A stretch of 64,000 nucleotides of DNA from Apostichopus japonicus. Lineage: Eukaryota; Echinodermata; Holothuroidea; Aspidochirotida; Stichopodidae. The notes under the pieces were generated by a model, which saw only the letters and a program-made list of their open reading frames with translations, had not been told where the DNA came from and did no database searches. Shown here in pieces: positions 32,641 through 46,200 of the stretch; within the stretch, counting starts at the first letter, position 1; every line of letters starts with the position of its first letter. The stretch spans positions 26,766,713-26,830,712 of the forward strand of contig NC_092574.1 of the NCBI RefSeq assembly GCF_037975245.1, written 5' to 3'. Both the position numbers and the translations under genes were made by a program.

Positions 32641-35600
32641 AAAAGATGTCGCAGAATTGTAAATAGGCAGCTAGACCTACTGCAGTGTCTCAATCAAAAT
32701 ATGAAACATCTGCAAAAATACCAACGGAGATAGCATGGCTTCTGTTACATTCGCGCGTTTTCTGTGCCTTAGTGTATTCGTTATGGATGTGCCTGATCGT
32801 TTAGTCTGCGGTGATGTGATGAGTGTAATTATGTGGATCGAGTTTTAGGTTTCTAGCTTGGAATGTGATTTTAATTCTGCGTCGAGTAAAGATATTGTGT
32901 GATAAGTGTGTGAAATTTAAGGAATTAGAGGAGCTATTGAATAGCTGTAATTGTGAATGGACTGAAGTCAGGAATAGTAGGACTGTAACTAGTGCAGTTG
33001 TCGAAAGGGATTTTTGTGAGGGTGTTCCAACTTGTAATGGATTCGACGTGTTACCTGTGGAGGAGTTGCGTGATGTTGGTGATGGGAATGAAGTCTCCCC
33101 AAGAGAGAAATAGTGTGTGGTTAGTAGTGGACGAAGAACGTGGTGATTGTGATGTGATTGACGATGGAAGTGTGGTTGAAAACAGCAGTCAGTGGGACGG
33201 GAGAAGTCAAAAGGAAGAATGGTCTTGTGTGAAGATTCACTGAAGCGGTATGTGGACCGAAAGTTCTGCAGGCCGGATAAAGCAAAAAAGGGTCAAGGTA
33301 CGTTGCCAGGTGCCAAAATCCAGGATGTCAGTGAAAGGGTTAAAAAAAAATTGTGTCAAATGAGGAGGTGGCTGTGGTCCAGGTAGGTACCAATAATGTG
33401 CAGAAGGAGTCACTCGACATAATTCGGTCAAGGCATCACGAATTGTTGTGTCGCCTATAGCATCGACTCGTGCTAAAGTTGTCATCTGTAGTGAGTGTAG
33501 TCTATTGCCAAGATTTGACAACAAGGTTCAGTCACATAAGATGGTAACTTGGAATGATTTCTTGCATAGTCTGTGTTCTGACTTCGGCTTCACATTCGTT
33601 GACATGTTGTCATGTTTCCAGGGTAGGGATTTGTTTGCCAGGGATGGGTTGCACTTAGCTAATACTTGGGCCTTGTTGTTTGGTAGGATGGTGAATTACT
33701 CTGTTGAACAGCTATGTTTAAACAAAATTGGGGGGCGATGGGCAGGCATACATTTTGATAAGGATTATATTTCCGTGGAGGTGCTTATAGGCATTTTGAA
33801 AGCAAGGAAAGTGATATAGTCATAGTTCTAACATTATCAGGAGGCATGCTAAGGTACATAGTTTCAGGATAAGCTGAAGATTGTCTTTACCATGGTAGCT
33901 TGAAGTATTCGTAAAGTTTTGCTGAATTTACTATTCTTCTTGAGGATCTGAAACCTGATGTGTTTGGTATCACAGAATCTTGGTATATAGGGAGGACATT
34001 GGAAGTGCTGAGGTTTCCTACCCGGGGTATGTTGTGTATCGTCAGGACAGAAGGGATACTCATAATGGGATCGGTGGGGGAGTTTTATTGTATATAACAT
34101 ATAACATATGTTAGGGATGATATTGTAAGTGTTGAGAAATCTCAGTTGCAAGGTTCTTTTGTAAATTCTGTCTGGTGCGAGTCGCCGAGTTGTCCACAGA
34201 CAAGAGGTTCGGTGATGTTATAACTATTGGCGTTGTTTACCGTTCTCTTAACAGCAGCGAAAATAATGATGTCTTGCTGTTTGATACATAATTAGAAAGG
34301 CTGCTAAAGGTGATGTTGTGTTATAATGGGCGACTTTGATTTTCCTGACATTAATTGGATAGATGGTTCAAGTAGTAGGACGGGTAATAACTTTCTAGAT
34401 GTTGTGCAAGATTGCTTTTTACATCAGCATGTTACTTTCCCTACTGGGGGGGGGGGGGGATAACATCCTGGATCTTGTTTTGAGTTCTGATCCAAGCAAT
34501 GTTTTTGATTTGACGGGTCTAGGAAAACTAGGAACTAACGATCATGATATACTAGCTTTTGATGTTGTTTGCAAGGTCGTACATTCTGTTAGCAAGGAAA
34601 AATTCTCCGATTTTTCGAGATCAGATACATAGGCAATTGAAACTTTACTAAAGGGTACATATTTGATTAATTTGTTTAGAGATATAAGTGCTTCTCAGTC
34701 TTGGATTTGTTGAGCTGATAAGTTACATGTCATTATGGAAAATCATGTTCCGTGGCAGAATTGTCGTCGTAAAAGCAGTATGTCTTCCTGGATGAATAAG
34801 AAAGGTAGATGTGCAATTAGGCAAAAATGTAGAATGTGGAAGTTGTTTAGGAGGACTAAATCTGAATCTCTTTTGGCCAAGTTTAAAATTCATCAGCTGA
34901 AGGTAGAATGCTTAGTCTCTGTTGCAAAGGTGAATTTCGAAAATAACATTGCCTAAATATTAAGGATAACCCACAGGCCTTCTTTTCTTATATGTCAGAT
35001 CAAAGCAGAAAGTTAAAGATGCAATTGTTTTTCTGAGGGCACTACAGGCTGATAATATAGTTACTGATAGTCAGGATCTTGCAGATCTTTTGAACAACTA
35101 TTTTGTTTCGGTTTTTACAAGGAAAGATACGAGTAGTTTTCCAGATTTTCAGGGAGGAATTGATGGTCCTAAACTGGATACGGTCTTATAGTTTCGGATG
35201 AGGTTTAAAAGGTCTTAAAGGAGCTGCTTTGTCTAAATGTTTCTAAAGCTTCTCGACCTAATGCAATCCATCCGTATTTGTTGAAGACTTTTGCACACCG
35301 TTTCTGCGTTCCACTCTCATTGGGTTTTAGTAAATTTATGAATGATTGGAGATGTTCTAATATTACCCCAGTTTTCAAGAAGGGTGATATAAGTCTAAGC
35401 CCTGTAATTACAGGCCTGTTAATCTCACTAGTCTTGTTTGTAACGTATGGAGTATACTGTTAAACAGTCTATCGTCAATCACTTCAGCAGTCTGTCTTTG
35501 ATCAGAGAGTCTCAACATGGCTTTTGTCAAAAAAGGTCATGTCTCACTAACATCCTTGAGTTTATGGAAGATGTAACAAGCTCACTAAATAGGCAGAAGT

Positions 35601-36440
35601 CTGTAGATGTTGTGTTCCTGGATTTCCAGAAGGCCTTTGATAAAGTTCCCTACCAGCATCTTTTACTTAGGCTAAAGAGTGTGGGTTTCAATAGGAATTA
35701 CTCTCTTGGATCGAGAATTGGCCAGCTTGGTAATAGGAAACAGAAGGTGGTTATTAAAGGCTGTGCTTCTTCTTGGCAGGACGTTACTAGTGGGTTTCCA
35801 CAAGGGTCTGTTTTGGGTCCCTTGTTGTTTGTTGCCTATATAAATGACATTGACGGAAATATTTTGTGTATAGCTAAGACGTTTGCTAATAACACCAAAT
35901 TGTATTCTGAGGTCCCTTCCAAAAGCAATTCTGAGAAATTTCAAACGGATTTGGATAAGGTTTTTCCTGGTCTCAGGGATCGATGGCTAATGCTTTATAG
36001 TATTGGTAAATGCAAAGTGAGCATTTAAATAGTAGTAACCTTAAGTATACCTACCATCTTAATGGTGTAGAGTTACAGGAGGTCTTTGTTGAAAGAGACC
36101 TGGGTATCTACATTGACTGACTTATCTCTGCAACCTTCTAAACATTGTCTTGAAGCTGCTCGGGCTAAAAGAGGTGAAAGGGTTTTAGGTATGATAAGAG
36201 GAACTTCAGTTTTCTGAAAGAGGATATAGTAGGTAGGCTTTATAAGCAGTTGGTTAGGCCTCATTTGGAGTATGCTGTGCAGGTTTGGAACCCATATTTG
36301 ATTTCCCCGTGAGTCTTTGATTGAATTCTACGGATGCCCATAAGCTTATTTTCAATTGCCAACAACCTATTCTTATGAGGCTCAGGCGTAAAGCACGTGT
36401 TATTTACTAGGCTGTTCGTTGGGAGATACGGTAGATTATG
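32640..36440 (+). mobile_element. Degenerate CR1-like LINE with esterase-type ORF1, copy A
   Basis: Plus-strand relic with frameshifts. An ORF1-like part (about 32.78-33.8 kb) begins MDVPDRLV and ends with an SGNH/esterase-type signature (GRDLFARDGLHL near 33.62 kb), as found in ORF1 of some CR1/L2 elements. An endonuclease-like part follows (ITESW near 33.97 kb). The reverse transcriptase (35.45-36.03 kb) has DFQKAFDKVP and GFPQGSVLGPLLF. C-terminal LINE sequence continues to about 36.4 kb. The poly-G runs at 34445 and 33728 disrupt frames. Copy B has the 5' part only. Confidence 0.8.
35447..36028 (+). pseudogene. LINE reverse transcriptase fragment, catalytic motif lost
   Basis: A 193-codon stretch with fingers/palm motifs of a non-LTR reverse transcriptase: SQHGFCQKRSCLTNILEF, VFLDFQKAFDKVPY, and QGSVLGPLLFVAYINDI. 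The catalytic FADD box reads FANN (in KTFANNTKLYSE), so both aspartates have become asparagine and the enzyme would be dead even if the flanking frameshifts were ignored. The stretch is absent from copy B. Confidence 0.88.
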
Positions 36441-37089
36441 AAACAAGGTTCCACAATTTGGCCTCTGGTGACTCCAAGTGACTGGAAACCCTGCTCTGTC
36501 GGCTGTAAACTGGTATCACACCGTAACACCATCAGTAGTGGTTTCGTATTACTGGCTACTGTCTCAGTGCCACGGATTTGACTAGGCCACCCTAGATTAG
36601 CTTCTCTTTTTGAGTGAGTTATTACCTATTTGAATTATTTCTACCCAACGAATCACGGTTAGGCTTATCATATGCAGTATTTCAGTAATATTACATGGCT
36701 AAAATCTGGACCGATTAGCTAAAACATGAAAACTCTGAAGTATCTAAAGTTTTTCACATTGTACCCCACGCAGATAGCGCAAAGCGCGCTCTCGTTGACA
36801 TGTAAATCTTATGCCCCCCCCCGGCTACGCGCTTGACTTTCGTTACAACATATCAAGTTCATATTTTTAGTTGCATGATCACTTCAACCATTTTAGCGTA
36901 TGGAATCCAGGAATAAACTGTTCAGTTTTGAATAAAGAAACATTAATAACACTACCGTTACAACGGTTTCAAGTGTTTGGAATGGGGCATATTGCAAAAG
37001 TAACTAAATTGACCAAACTTCTCTCGCGCGAAACTCTAACCCCCCCCCACACTCAAAATATCTCCCCCCCCAGCCACTAGATGAAAACT
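36441..37089. other. Duplicated noncoding sequence with a hAT-like terminus
   Basis: Matches copy B from about 57121 to 57750. It holds a C-run followed by GGCTACGCGCTTGAC, resembling a hAT right end, and a second C-run near 37040. No gene recognised. Confidence 0.45.
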
Positions 37090-37217
37090 TGGAACAGGTG
37101 CAGGTCTGACACATGGAATCGATAAAAGAAGCGGTACGAGTTTTAAACACAAAAATTTACTTTATTATACGAAACCATAAGTTACTTGAGGCCTCCTACA
37201 ATAATACTTAATACAAA

Positions 37218-37248
<31 letters not shown>

Positions 37249-39420
37249 GAATAAGAATAATACAGGTTAGGCTCGACACGGCTTTCTCTCCAGTTCCAGG
37301 ATAAAGACTCAAAGCGATCTCTGCCTCTCAAGCAGTCGAAAGGAACATCGCATGTCGCCTTTCAGCCAATGTCTGACCTAATTCTCAGGTCACAAGCACC
37401 CTATGAATTAAAAAGGAAGAATTTGTCTAATCTCTAATTCCTTTGAACCATATTCCAGTATTAACATTTTCATATAGTAATACGTATGACAACACATTCT
37501 TTTTTTAACTCCTTGCAATTGTTTTTCATTTATTAGAGCTTCCTGTACGACAGCCGCACTACAACCGGTGTCGCGCAGGACATCAACCTCAGTGTTACCT
37601 ATTAATCCCTTCAAAACTGGCATACCTTGACCGGCAATGCAGGCTGCGCTTGCAAGCGGAATTCAGTGACCACATGTCAGTTTGACATAAGACCCATTGG
37701 ATGGAAAACATGTAGGCCGTATACAAAGCTGAATATCGACGCAAGCTCCCAATGGTCTGTCGTTATAGTTCGTTAGTTCGGGTGAAGTCGTCATGGTATT
37801 GTCTTGTTCTAAACCTCTCAATCTATCACGTGGAACACCCTCAAACTGACGGTTACAGTCCTTAGCTAAATGACTTTTATTACCACACACAAAGCACCCA
37901 CTGAAATTTGGACCTATGGTAAATCGATTATCTCGATTATTATTGCTACCACGCCCACCACGGTTACTACCATCCCGATTACTACGATCACCATGATTCT
38001 GCTCTGTGTTACCGCGCCCCTATTTTGATTTTGATTATATGATCGGTTATTTGGCCTATTTCCATTACTCGTTTGACTCGATCTGAAGTGAGCGAGGGCG
38101 TATTGGTCTGCCAGGGACGTCAATTCTGAAAGTGAATGTGGTTTACGTTCTCTTAAAAAGATAGCCAATTCCTTACTACAACTTGCCAGCAATTGCTCTC
38201 TTATTACAGTAACTCAATAACCCCCTCGTAAATTTTCTCTATTTTTGCTAATTCCATCCAGCGAGTTATGTACCCATTAAGTCTTTCCGCGAACTGCACG
38301 TAAGTTTCATCCGCTAAAGGTTTCGCAATTCTAAATTTGTCCCTGTAACCACCCTCGGTTAATTGATAGCTTTGTAAAAGCGCGGATTTTAACTGCTTGT
38401 AGTCAGTTGCAGTTGCTACTGGTAGGCGAGAGCCTATATCTCCAGTGCCCGACCAGTTGTGAGTGCACTTAAGGACAACGCCCAATTTGATTCTAACCAA
38501 CCAGATGACGTGGCAAATCTTTCGAACCTTAGCAAATATGCATCCAGGTCATCAAACCTGTCACGAAATTGAGGCAATTTGGGTAATTTTGGAATTGTGC
38601 GTACTGTGTCATTTGAATCAGTCCTTTGTGTATTCTGCCTACTTTCAGCAATATTCAATTCATACTCTTTGATCTCAAGTGCATGTGCACGTTCCCTCTC
38701 TCTTTCCTCATGTTGAACAATTCTTTCCTTTTGCTCACTTTCAATAGCTTCAGCTCGTTCTTGACGCTCAAAAGCTTTTTGTTTTTCCTCACGTTCAACC
38801 CTTCTTTCCTCCCTTTCCAGAGCTTGCTGCTCTTGTGCAAATTTAATTAATCCATCCCCCTCCAAACCCAATTCACGCCCTAAAATTAGGCATTGTTGTA
38901 ATCTATCAATCACTTACATTAGTATTCGTTATAGTTTCTTTCTCTAAAACTATATGATGAAACGGTAAATATGGACCTTCTCTCATCGACTCTCTGCATC
39001 AAATTATACCATGCACACAATTGGGGGGGGGGGGGGGCAAAAGATGCCTCGCACTTCCACCAGTTTTCACAAGGTCCCACTATACAAGGTCCTTGGAACA
39101 GGTGCAGGCCTGACACTTAGAATCGAGAAGCGATACGAGTTTTAAACACAAAAATTTACTTTATTATACGAAACCATACGTTACTTGAGGCCTCCTACAA
39201 TAATACTTAGAATACAAATGAATAATAATACGAATAATACAGGTTAGGCTCGACACGGCTTTCTCTCCAGTTCCAGGATAAAGACTATCTCTGCCTCTCA
39301 GGCAGTCGAAAGGAACATGCATGTCGCCTAATTCCCAGGTCACAAGCTACCACCCTATGAATTAAAAAGGAAGAATTTGTCTAATCTCTAATTCCTTTGA
39401 ACCATATTCCAGTATTTACA
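37090..39420 (-). mobile_element. LTR retrotransposon, internally deleted (gag-protease only), minus strand
   Basis: Two direct LTRs, 37090-37466 (377 bp) and 39094-39420 (327 bp), share termini TGGAACAGGTGCAGG and ATTCCAGTATT(A/T)ACA. The left LTR has an expanded (AAT)n tract at about 37218-37260. Between them, on the minus strand, are gag, a CCHC knuckle and an aspartic protease remnant. Reverse transcriptase, RNase H and integrase are missing. No TSD was found; the left flank differs from copy B, suggesting a deletion on that side. Absent from copy B. Confidence 0.85.
37408..38913 (-). pseudogene. gag / zinc-knuckle / protease remnant of the LTR element
   Basis: Read from the right: a Glu/Arg-rich coiled coil (38850-38660), then a gag core (KLPKLPQFRDRFDDLDAYL, then LRERKPHSLSELTSLADQYA), a knuckle CGNKSHLAKDC, and protease motif RDTGCSAAVV near 37560. 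It is broken into at least four frames at about 38450, 38200, 37900 and 37640. The gag resembles the Gmr1/SCAN-related gypsy type. No intact product is possible. Confidence 0.8.
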
Positions 39421-40061
39421 CATCCGGTTAAGTTAATCGAGGGATGGACTTCACGAAAATCTCGGAATTGCTTTCTACAACGCTAATCCCATACTAGCAG
39501 AATGGTTTGGTGTCCCCACGGTACGTGGTCTACCGAGGCTTTATATCCTGAAAATATAAAAGAAAAATATATTGTTTATTCAAATGAAAACAATTTCACA
39601 AACTGAGTGAAAACAACAGCTACATGTAAAACTTGGCCAAAGGTTTGTAAATAAACAACAACACATCTCTATAAATTCGTGAGATTTACAATTTTTCTAG
39701 GTTGAATAAAGAATATGAAAGAACTTATAACTGTAAACTTCATCATTATTTATAGCTATGTTCACTGCAGCTGATTGTAATACGACGTAAATATTAAGTA
39801 TGGGTAATTCAGAATGAAGCCAAATTACGCCTAACCACAAAAATAAAGTTTGAATATTATCATATAGAAATTTTATATTATTGGCTGACCATTTCGTACT
39901 ATTCTAATATGCTGTTTGATTGCTTTAACGAAATCAATTAAACAGCCTCGAAATTGTAAAAACAGGAATACGAGTGATGGCATGAAACATCGTTACCCGA
40001 ATTAGAGTTACTCAATGCAAAGCGCGCCTACAATTTTAAGCTTCGGTAAACAAACACACAT
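39421..40061. other. End of copy A; likely 5' flank of the two-TM gene
   Basis: Matches copy B 58275-59042. It ends about 190 bp before the start codon of the plus-strand two-TM gene, so the promoter probably lies at or near the duplication edge. No TATA box or other motif could be assigned with confidence. Confidence 0.4.
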
Positions 40062-40248
40062 GGTTAGTTATTGGTGAACAAGTATCAGAAAAGAAGCAGT
40101 CAGTGTGATACGGTGCGATACGTTGGACGTATACACAGTGGTTAAATTTACGATTTGTGGTTTGAACACTTTTAGTTTATTTTTGTTAGTTTTAGTGAAC
40201 ACTTTATACTTTTCTTCTTTTGAACGTGACCAGAGCCCAATATCAAGG

Positions 40249-43200
40249 ATGGCATCGACACAAGAAAATACCGGTAAGTTGGTATCACTACATAAGGTAA
40301 ATTGTATAGGATTTAGACTATATCCGAATTAACCCAAGCACGTTACTGTTGTACACGGAATATTGTTCCATGAGTCATTTCGTTAATATTTGTTGTGTAA
40401 TGGTTCCGTTTGTGTTACTGGTAGCTATAGTGCAGCAGTAATCTGTACGGATATCATTATAATAGAACAAGTCAGTGATAACTTTTGTACATGCCGTCTA
40501 TATGATATGCGTGGGTATACCTATCCGTGCAGTTTTAAAAGGGAACTATAAATATGTGTGAAGTGAATCAAGAAACACCAAACGTCGTTTGTGGGCGATT
40601 TGATAAAAAAAATCAAGCTCCAATGAGACAGCATTCTTTGGTTAATACTTTTGGATACTTGCAAGTACTCTGCGACATCATAAACGCAAGATTATCGAGG
40701 CTGAAATTGTTATTTTTCAAAACCCTCAGTCTGAACAAATGTGCGACTTATGTACATTTCAAGACATTGTGGCCAAATTAGCTTATTTAAAAATAGTAGG
40801 TTATGACGTAACGTCATTGGTATTGGCATGTGGATGACATAGGCTATCATCCGATGATGCTCTGTTGTTTCCATGAAATAAATATAATATTTGGTAAAGT
40901 TATTAGAATTTATAACATAATGGGTGAAAATCTATAGAAGCCTGTATCGAGTAGTCGACGTCATCGTCACTTTAGCCTTAAAGGAGAATTCCAGAGATTT
41001 AGCATATTTTGAATATCTTAAAAACCGGAATAGCTTGGAAATATTGCATTTTTATTTGACTATAATATATCAAGACAAAAATTATGCTTAAAGCTGGATA
41101 TACTCAGTATATCAATGAGGATTCTTTCTTCTTTCTTCCACAACATTTAAAGTTGACAAGTAAATTTGATAGCTGTTATGTCATATTCATGCATTTATTT
41201 TACTTGCAAATTTCTCAGTAATGCATTCATTGGTTTTATTGTTAAGTTCACATCCACCTTAGGTAGTAGACATTATTATTTGGAAGTTTATCCAATTCAA
41301 TCCAGGTCAAAAAAACATAAACCAGATTTTTTGGGGGGTCAGTGGAGTAACTATTAAATAATACCTTTGTTTGGTATAAACAGTGACACCTTTAACTATT
41401 AATATCTCAAATCATTATATAATTTTGTCGGAATTGTAATCAAATTTCCGGCGGATATTTAGAATATGTTCCTCTTTCATAATTCAAAACGTCCCCTAGA
41501 CTATTAAGAACAGGAAACCTTCCACTGGTGCTTGTTTTCTTGTTTTCTATTCCTGCCCCCAGTATTTGACTAGGTTTAGTTGCTTGTGGTCTGTCCCAAG
41601 TTCGCTTTGTCAAAGTTCAGACGGGACGTACATGGAAACATCATGGTTAACTTGATGAATACAAATATAAGCTAGTGTATATAGTTGGTCTGAAAGACGA
41701 TATGGGGAAGAGAAGGTGAGTTGGAGTGAATCGGGACACATATGTCATGTATAGTTTTCCTCACACCATCTAAAGAACACTTATATTGAAAGATACGTGA
41801 TGATCGGCAAAGCGAAACTTACCATAGACTATTTAAACCATAACACATATACAGCGGAAACTTTGACTCTGTGTTCTGTTGTAACTTAATAGTGTAATCT
41901 CCGGTACATAATATACAAACTAAAGTAAATATTTGAACACGATGATCCTTGTTCACTACTTTCAACAACTATAAAAGTTCACATATTTGTAATGCATAGT
42001 CCAGAATCCATTGAGTCACCACACAACAAACACTACACAATCTACAATTATTGACGTTTTGACGACACTAACGTATGATATGTTTTTATTTCATAACATT
42101 GTCTTATATTGTGAACTCCTCGAACTTTATTGCTTAGTGGGTAAACACATTCATATACAGAAAGTTTCAAGCAAATAGCTGCGATTGTGATGCAGATAAC
42201 GTCTCTCACCAACGAAAACACATATAATATATGTTGTTCCGAGGTGTACTATGTTAATGGCACAAGAGATCGCTATGCTATCATAAGAACTTTTGTATCT
42301 AAACGAAACAGCAAGTAACTATTGACACCCATGGAGCTTACGTAAAGGAACCGATGTAGCTTGACACAAGGACCAAAATGAAATCTGTACCAATGCTTGT
42401 TTAAGAAAAAACCTTAATTTCTTTGACCAAGGAGGGCCAAGTTTGAACAGTCTAACACCCGCCAAACAAAAAGGAAAAAAAATCTGATGTCGTACTCTGA
42501 TGGCTTGGAGTATTTCCTAAAATGTGTGTGCAGTGGTTGTCCCTTAAAAAACTTCAAGCAGTGGTTTAAAAGGCCACGTACACTTTCAATCGACATCAAT
42601 CAATCGATATGTAAATCAACATATACCATTGCAATTGAAATCGTCATATACCAATTTAAATCAATGTTATAAGTCAATAAGTTTAAACTGACATCGACCA
42701 TTTTCAGATTGCATGAATCGATTTAAACTAGTATAATATATTAGAAACTATCAGATGTCGACTCAAAGTGATCGTTAGTGAATGAAAATTGCATCTGTTC
42801 CTACTGTTCGCACTTCCACCGATGGGGAAAGTTGCTTTGCTAGATCAGCTCCACAGCTCTAGAACAGTCTCCCCTTACATCTGAAAACAATCCAGCATGT
42901 GTCAACATTCCAGAAAGAACTCAAGACGCTCTTATTCATCAATACGTTTCCATTTGTTTGATAACTGTTGTATCCATTTTGGGTACTTTGCTCCTGCAGC
43001 GCTTCTGAGCAGTTTTTTTAACTGGATAAAAGCGCTTTACAAATTCTTATATTATTATGATTATGAAAATGCCGAAAACATATAGTTTTCGATTTCCCGT
43101 GATCTGATACAATATGGCCGCCATGTTCCTAGAACATGAGTAATATCAATTTAACAGAGATATAATGGCTGGAAGCGATATTGACAAAATATACCAAAAA

Positions 43201-46200
43201 GGTAATATCCTGAAGCTAAAATGTGGTGAGAGAGGGCGAAGGGGAGGGTGGTGACGATGTAGAAAACTGTGTCCAATCCCGTACAGAGTTGCCGAGTAAT
43301 GTATTATAATGCTAACTAAGATATGCAAATGCAATTGTATTTAAACTAGTAATGGTTTACTTTATCGGCTTGAGCTATAGGGCAAAGTTGACTCCGACGT
43401 AGTTTGATATTGCTAAAATTTGTCAAGTTGGAATTGGATGGGACCGTCTGTTATCAAATACAGTTTGAAATTCATCCTAGAAGTATTCCAACTGTGATCA
43501 GTTTATCCATGGTTGTAATTTATCTTCATATCTATGATGTGTTAATTTACTTTAAAAGTAGAGCTATATTTAGTTCACAGACCAAAAGAGGCATACATCA
43601 ACCTTGAATGAAAATTACAATTTCTAAGCAAACTGTGGTGCCAAATATCTATTAAAATTGAGATTACTCGAAGATCGTGAGATTTTTGGAACTCTAGAAT
43701 CGCATCATATCATATTCTGTTCTTTGGCAATCATTGGTTTTAGTTTCCATTCGGAATCATCACAACAACTGTGCTGTTTAATCGAATTGTCAAGTTTGGT
43801 GGTAAACTGAGTTTTTTTGTTATCAGTTTTAATATTTTAACGCTACATTAATCATAAAGTACACCACTTATATGTTTTATGTATTATAACTGATTTTGCA
43901 GAGTCAAATGTTTACTACGATATTGTTGAAAATCGGGACCAGATCCCGGAGTACATAGAAGTCACTGGAGATGCAGAATATATGAGGGTAATTCCACCTG
44001 GGACACCGCCATCAAACACGACTGTGGCATCTGCACCACCTGCAGGAAATGTGATGTTAACACCTAACATTGCGAATCAACAACTTCAAGGATCGCAACC
44101 ACCGGTTAACCCGAATTACCAGACTACGTCCCAGCCACAGCAGCTTCCACGACAACCACAACATCAGCAGCCGTACCTTCAACCCCAGATGCCTCCACAC
44201 CAACAACAAACAGCCGAGAATCAACCCCAGCAAAACCCTGTCACATATCCCGCTCCTCCGCCATATCAACAATACGACCAAAAAGGATCTTTACCTCCTC
44301 CTCCCTACCAGCCACAAGAGATACAGACTATTCAGCCGCAACCGATTCACGCAATGCCGTACAATATGTCACAACAAGGTCAGGGGGTAGTTATCCAGCA
44401 GCCTCAACAGTTTCAACAAATGGTATGCAGTTTTGTGTGTTGCAGTTGTTATTAAGAATGTAACATAATGTTATCCATGTTGAGAGGTGTTGACGTTACA
44501 TGGCTTGGGAATTGGTTTCATTTCTATTGTATAAGAAATATGTATGCGTGAAATAGAATCCCACTTATATAATCACCATAATTCTGAAACGAGGAGGATA
44601 AGGGAAATATATCAAAGATAATATTGCGAGATAGTCTTTATTATTTTCAATGAACGGCTGGTTCATGACATTCATATACTCGGTTTTATGAATGGTTGTT
44701 TCAACTCGTCATCGCCCTCCCCATAGTATGCATTCATAATCAATGGAATATCACATTGTACACATTGATATGTTCATCTAGGGGCGTCCATACTTCATCG
44801 TTTTTCAAATGGTGTAAATCGATTTGGGGATCGGCTAGCTCTTTTGAGATCAAATAAAGTGACAGGTAGAGTAAGTTGGGCCATCGAAACCGGTTTTTGT
44901 CTAACATTAATTACTGTCTACTGCGAGGCGTATAGGAGGGTAGTTCGGGTTGGTTGTCGACTGGAGATGTATATTTATTCGTAATCGACTTTGTCGGGGT
45001 CCAGGGACAGATCTCTGGTTCTCCCTTAAGCTGCAGCATTTTCAGATATTGTCAGGCTTTGCCTGTTCTCTCAGAGCCATGTTGATCAAAGAAAGAACAA
45101 TCTCCTACATTTGTTCAGCACTTGAAACGATAAGTGATGGAGAAATGAACAGTTATCTTTGGATCTCACCATGTCGTCACCCAGGCAATTTGTCAAAATT
45201 ATTGTTAAAAGCAAATTAATATTTGTCTTTTTACTTTATTTCCTTTAAAAAAAAATTCTCCAGTAAGGTTTATCTGCAATATATTTTCTTCATGATATGT
45301 TCAATATCTACTATCGGAAATGTTAATATCAAAATCAACTCAAAAATCTGCCTTAGTCCCCAAGGAGAAGAAGAAGAAGAACATTAATAAATAATATCAT
45401 GGTACACACCTGAAAGATCGTAAAATTTCCATTTGGTATTCTGAAGGTTACCCTTACATAACGTGTACAGACACCATTCTCGTAATTTATTAAATACGAA
45501 GTGGCGGATTCCAGATAAATTTGATACCAATCCGTCAATCTGTTCTCCTGTTCCGGGAAAGTGTCAAAAAGCAACAAGAGAACATTTTTGGATATATGCT
45601 ATTAAATAAGATTTTGGGTTTTTCTATTTTGTGGCTTGTACGAATGGAATTACATGTGTTGCCAACCTTCAACTGAGGCAACTTAGGACTTGTTTTTACC
45701 GGTTAGTAAAGGTTACTTGATAACAAGCGACGAAAACTTAGAGGCTGGTCGAAATATTCTACATGCTAATGATGGAAAATTTAAGATACCGTGATGACCA
45801 ACGCGTCAACTGTAATAATATGGGATACAATGCCATTAAAGTGAACATATAGTATGGTATATGGTTAATATAATAACCCGTTTGTAACATTTGTGCACAC
45901 GAGTGATGTAGTGTTAGATATATATGCTGATAATTTTGTTCTTGCTTTATATTCTCAGCCATTCCAACCTGTCACGGTAATAAATACATCGGATGCAGGT
46001 CAAAGTAACTCAATACAAGGAATGGCTATAACCTCCATAGTGCTGTCAGCGATTGCAACAGTGTGTGTTCTTGGATGCCTTTGTACCGTACCAGCAATAG
46101 TGCTTGGTTCACTGGTGAGTTATAATGTGTTAATCTATGTAAATGGCTCACACAGACAATATGACATGATTGTCGTTCAAGGTGTTTTGCCCCAAGATGT

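Larger units (their letters stand above)
23863..40061 (+). repeat. Segmental duplication, copy A (~16.2 kb)
   Basis: Direct duplicate of about 47995-59042. Identity begins around GTATGCTAAATGGAGACTC and ends around GCTTCGGTAAACAAACACAC. In stretches compared by eye the copies differ by 1-2% (3 differences in the 187-bp URAD exon, 4 in 333 bp at 25063-25395). Copy A is longer because of later insertions (25709, 26038, 30673, 37090) and retention of the LINE reverse-transcriptase part. The duplication is split by the two-TM gene and its flanks (40.2-47.3 kb). Confidence 0.92.

Noticed and set aside
43982-44390. Overlapping plus and minus frames in exon 2 of the two-TM gene
   Set aside because: They are shadows of the Pro/Gln-rich coding frame, which alone fits the splice phases.
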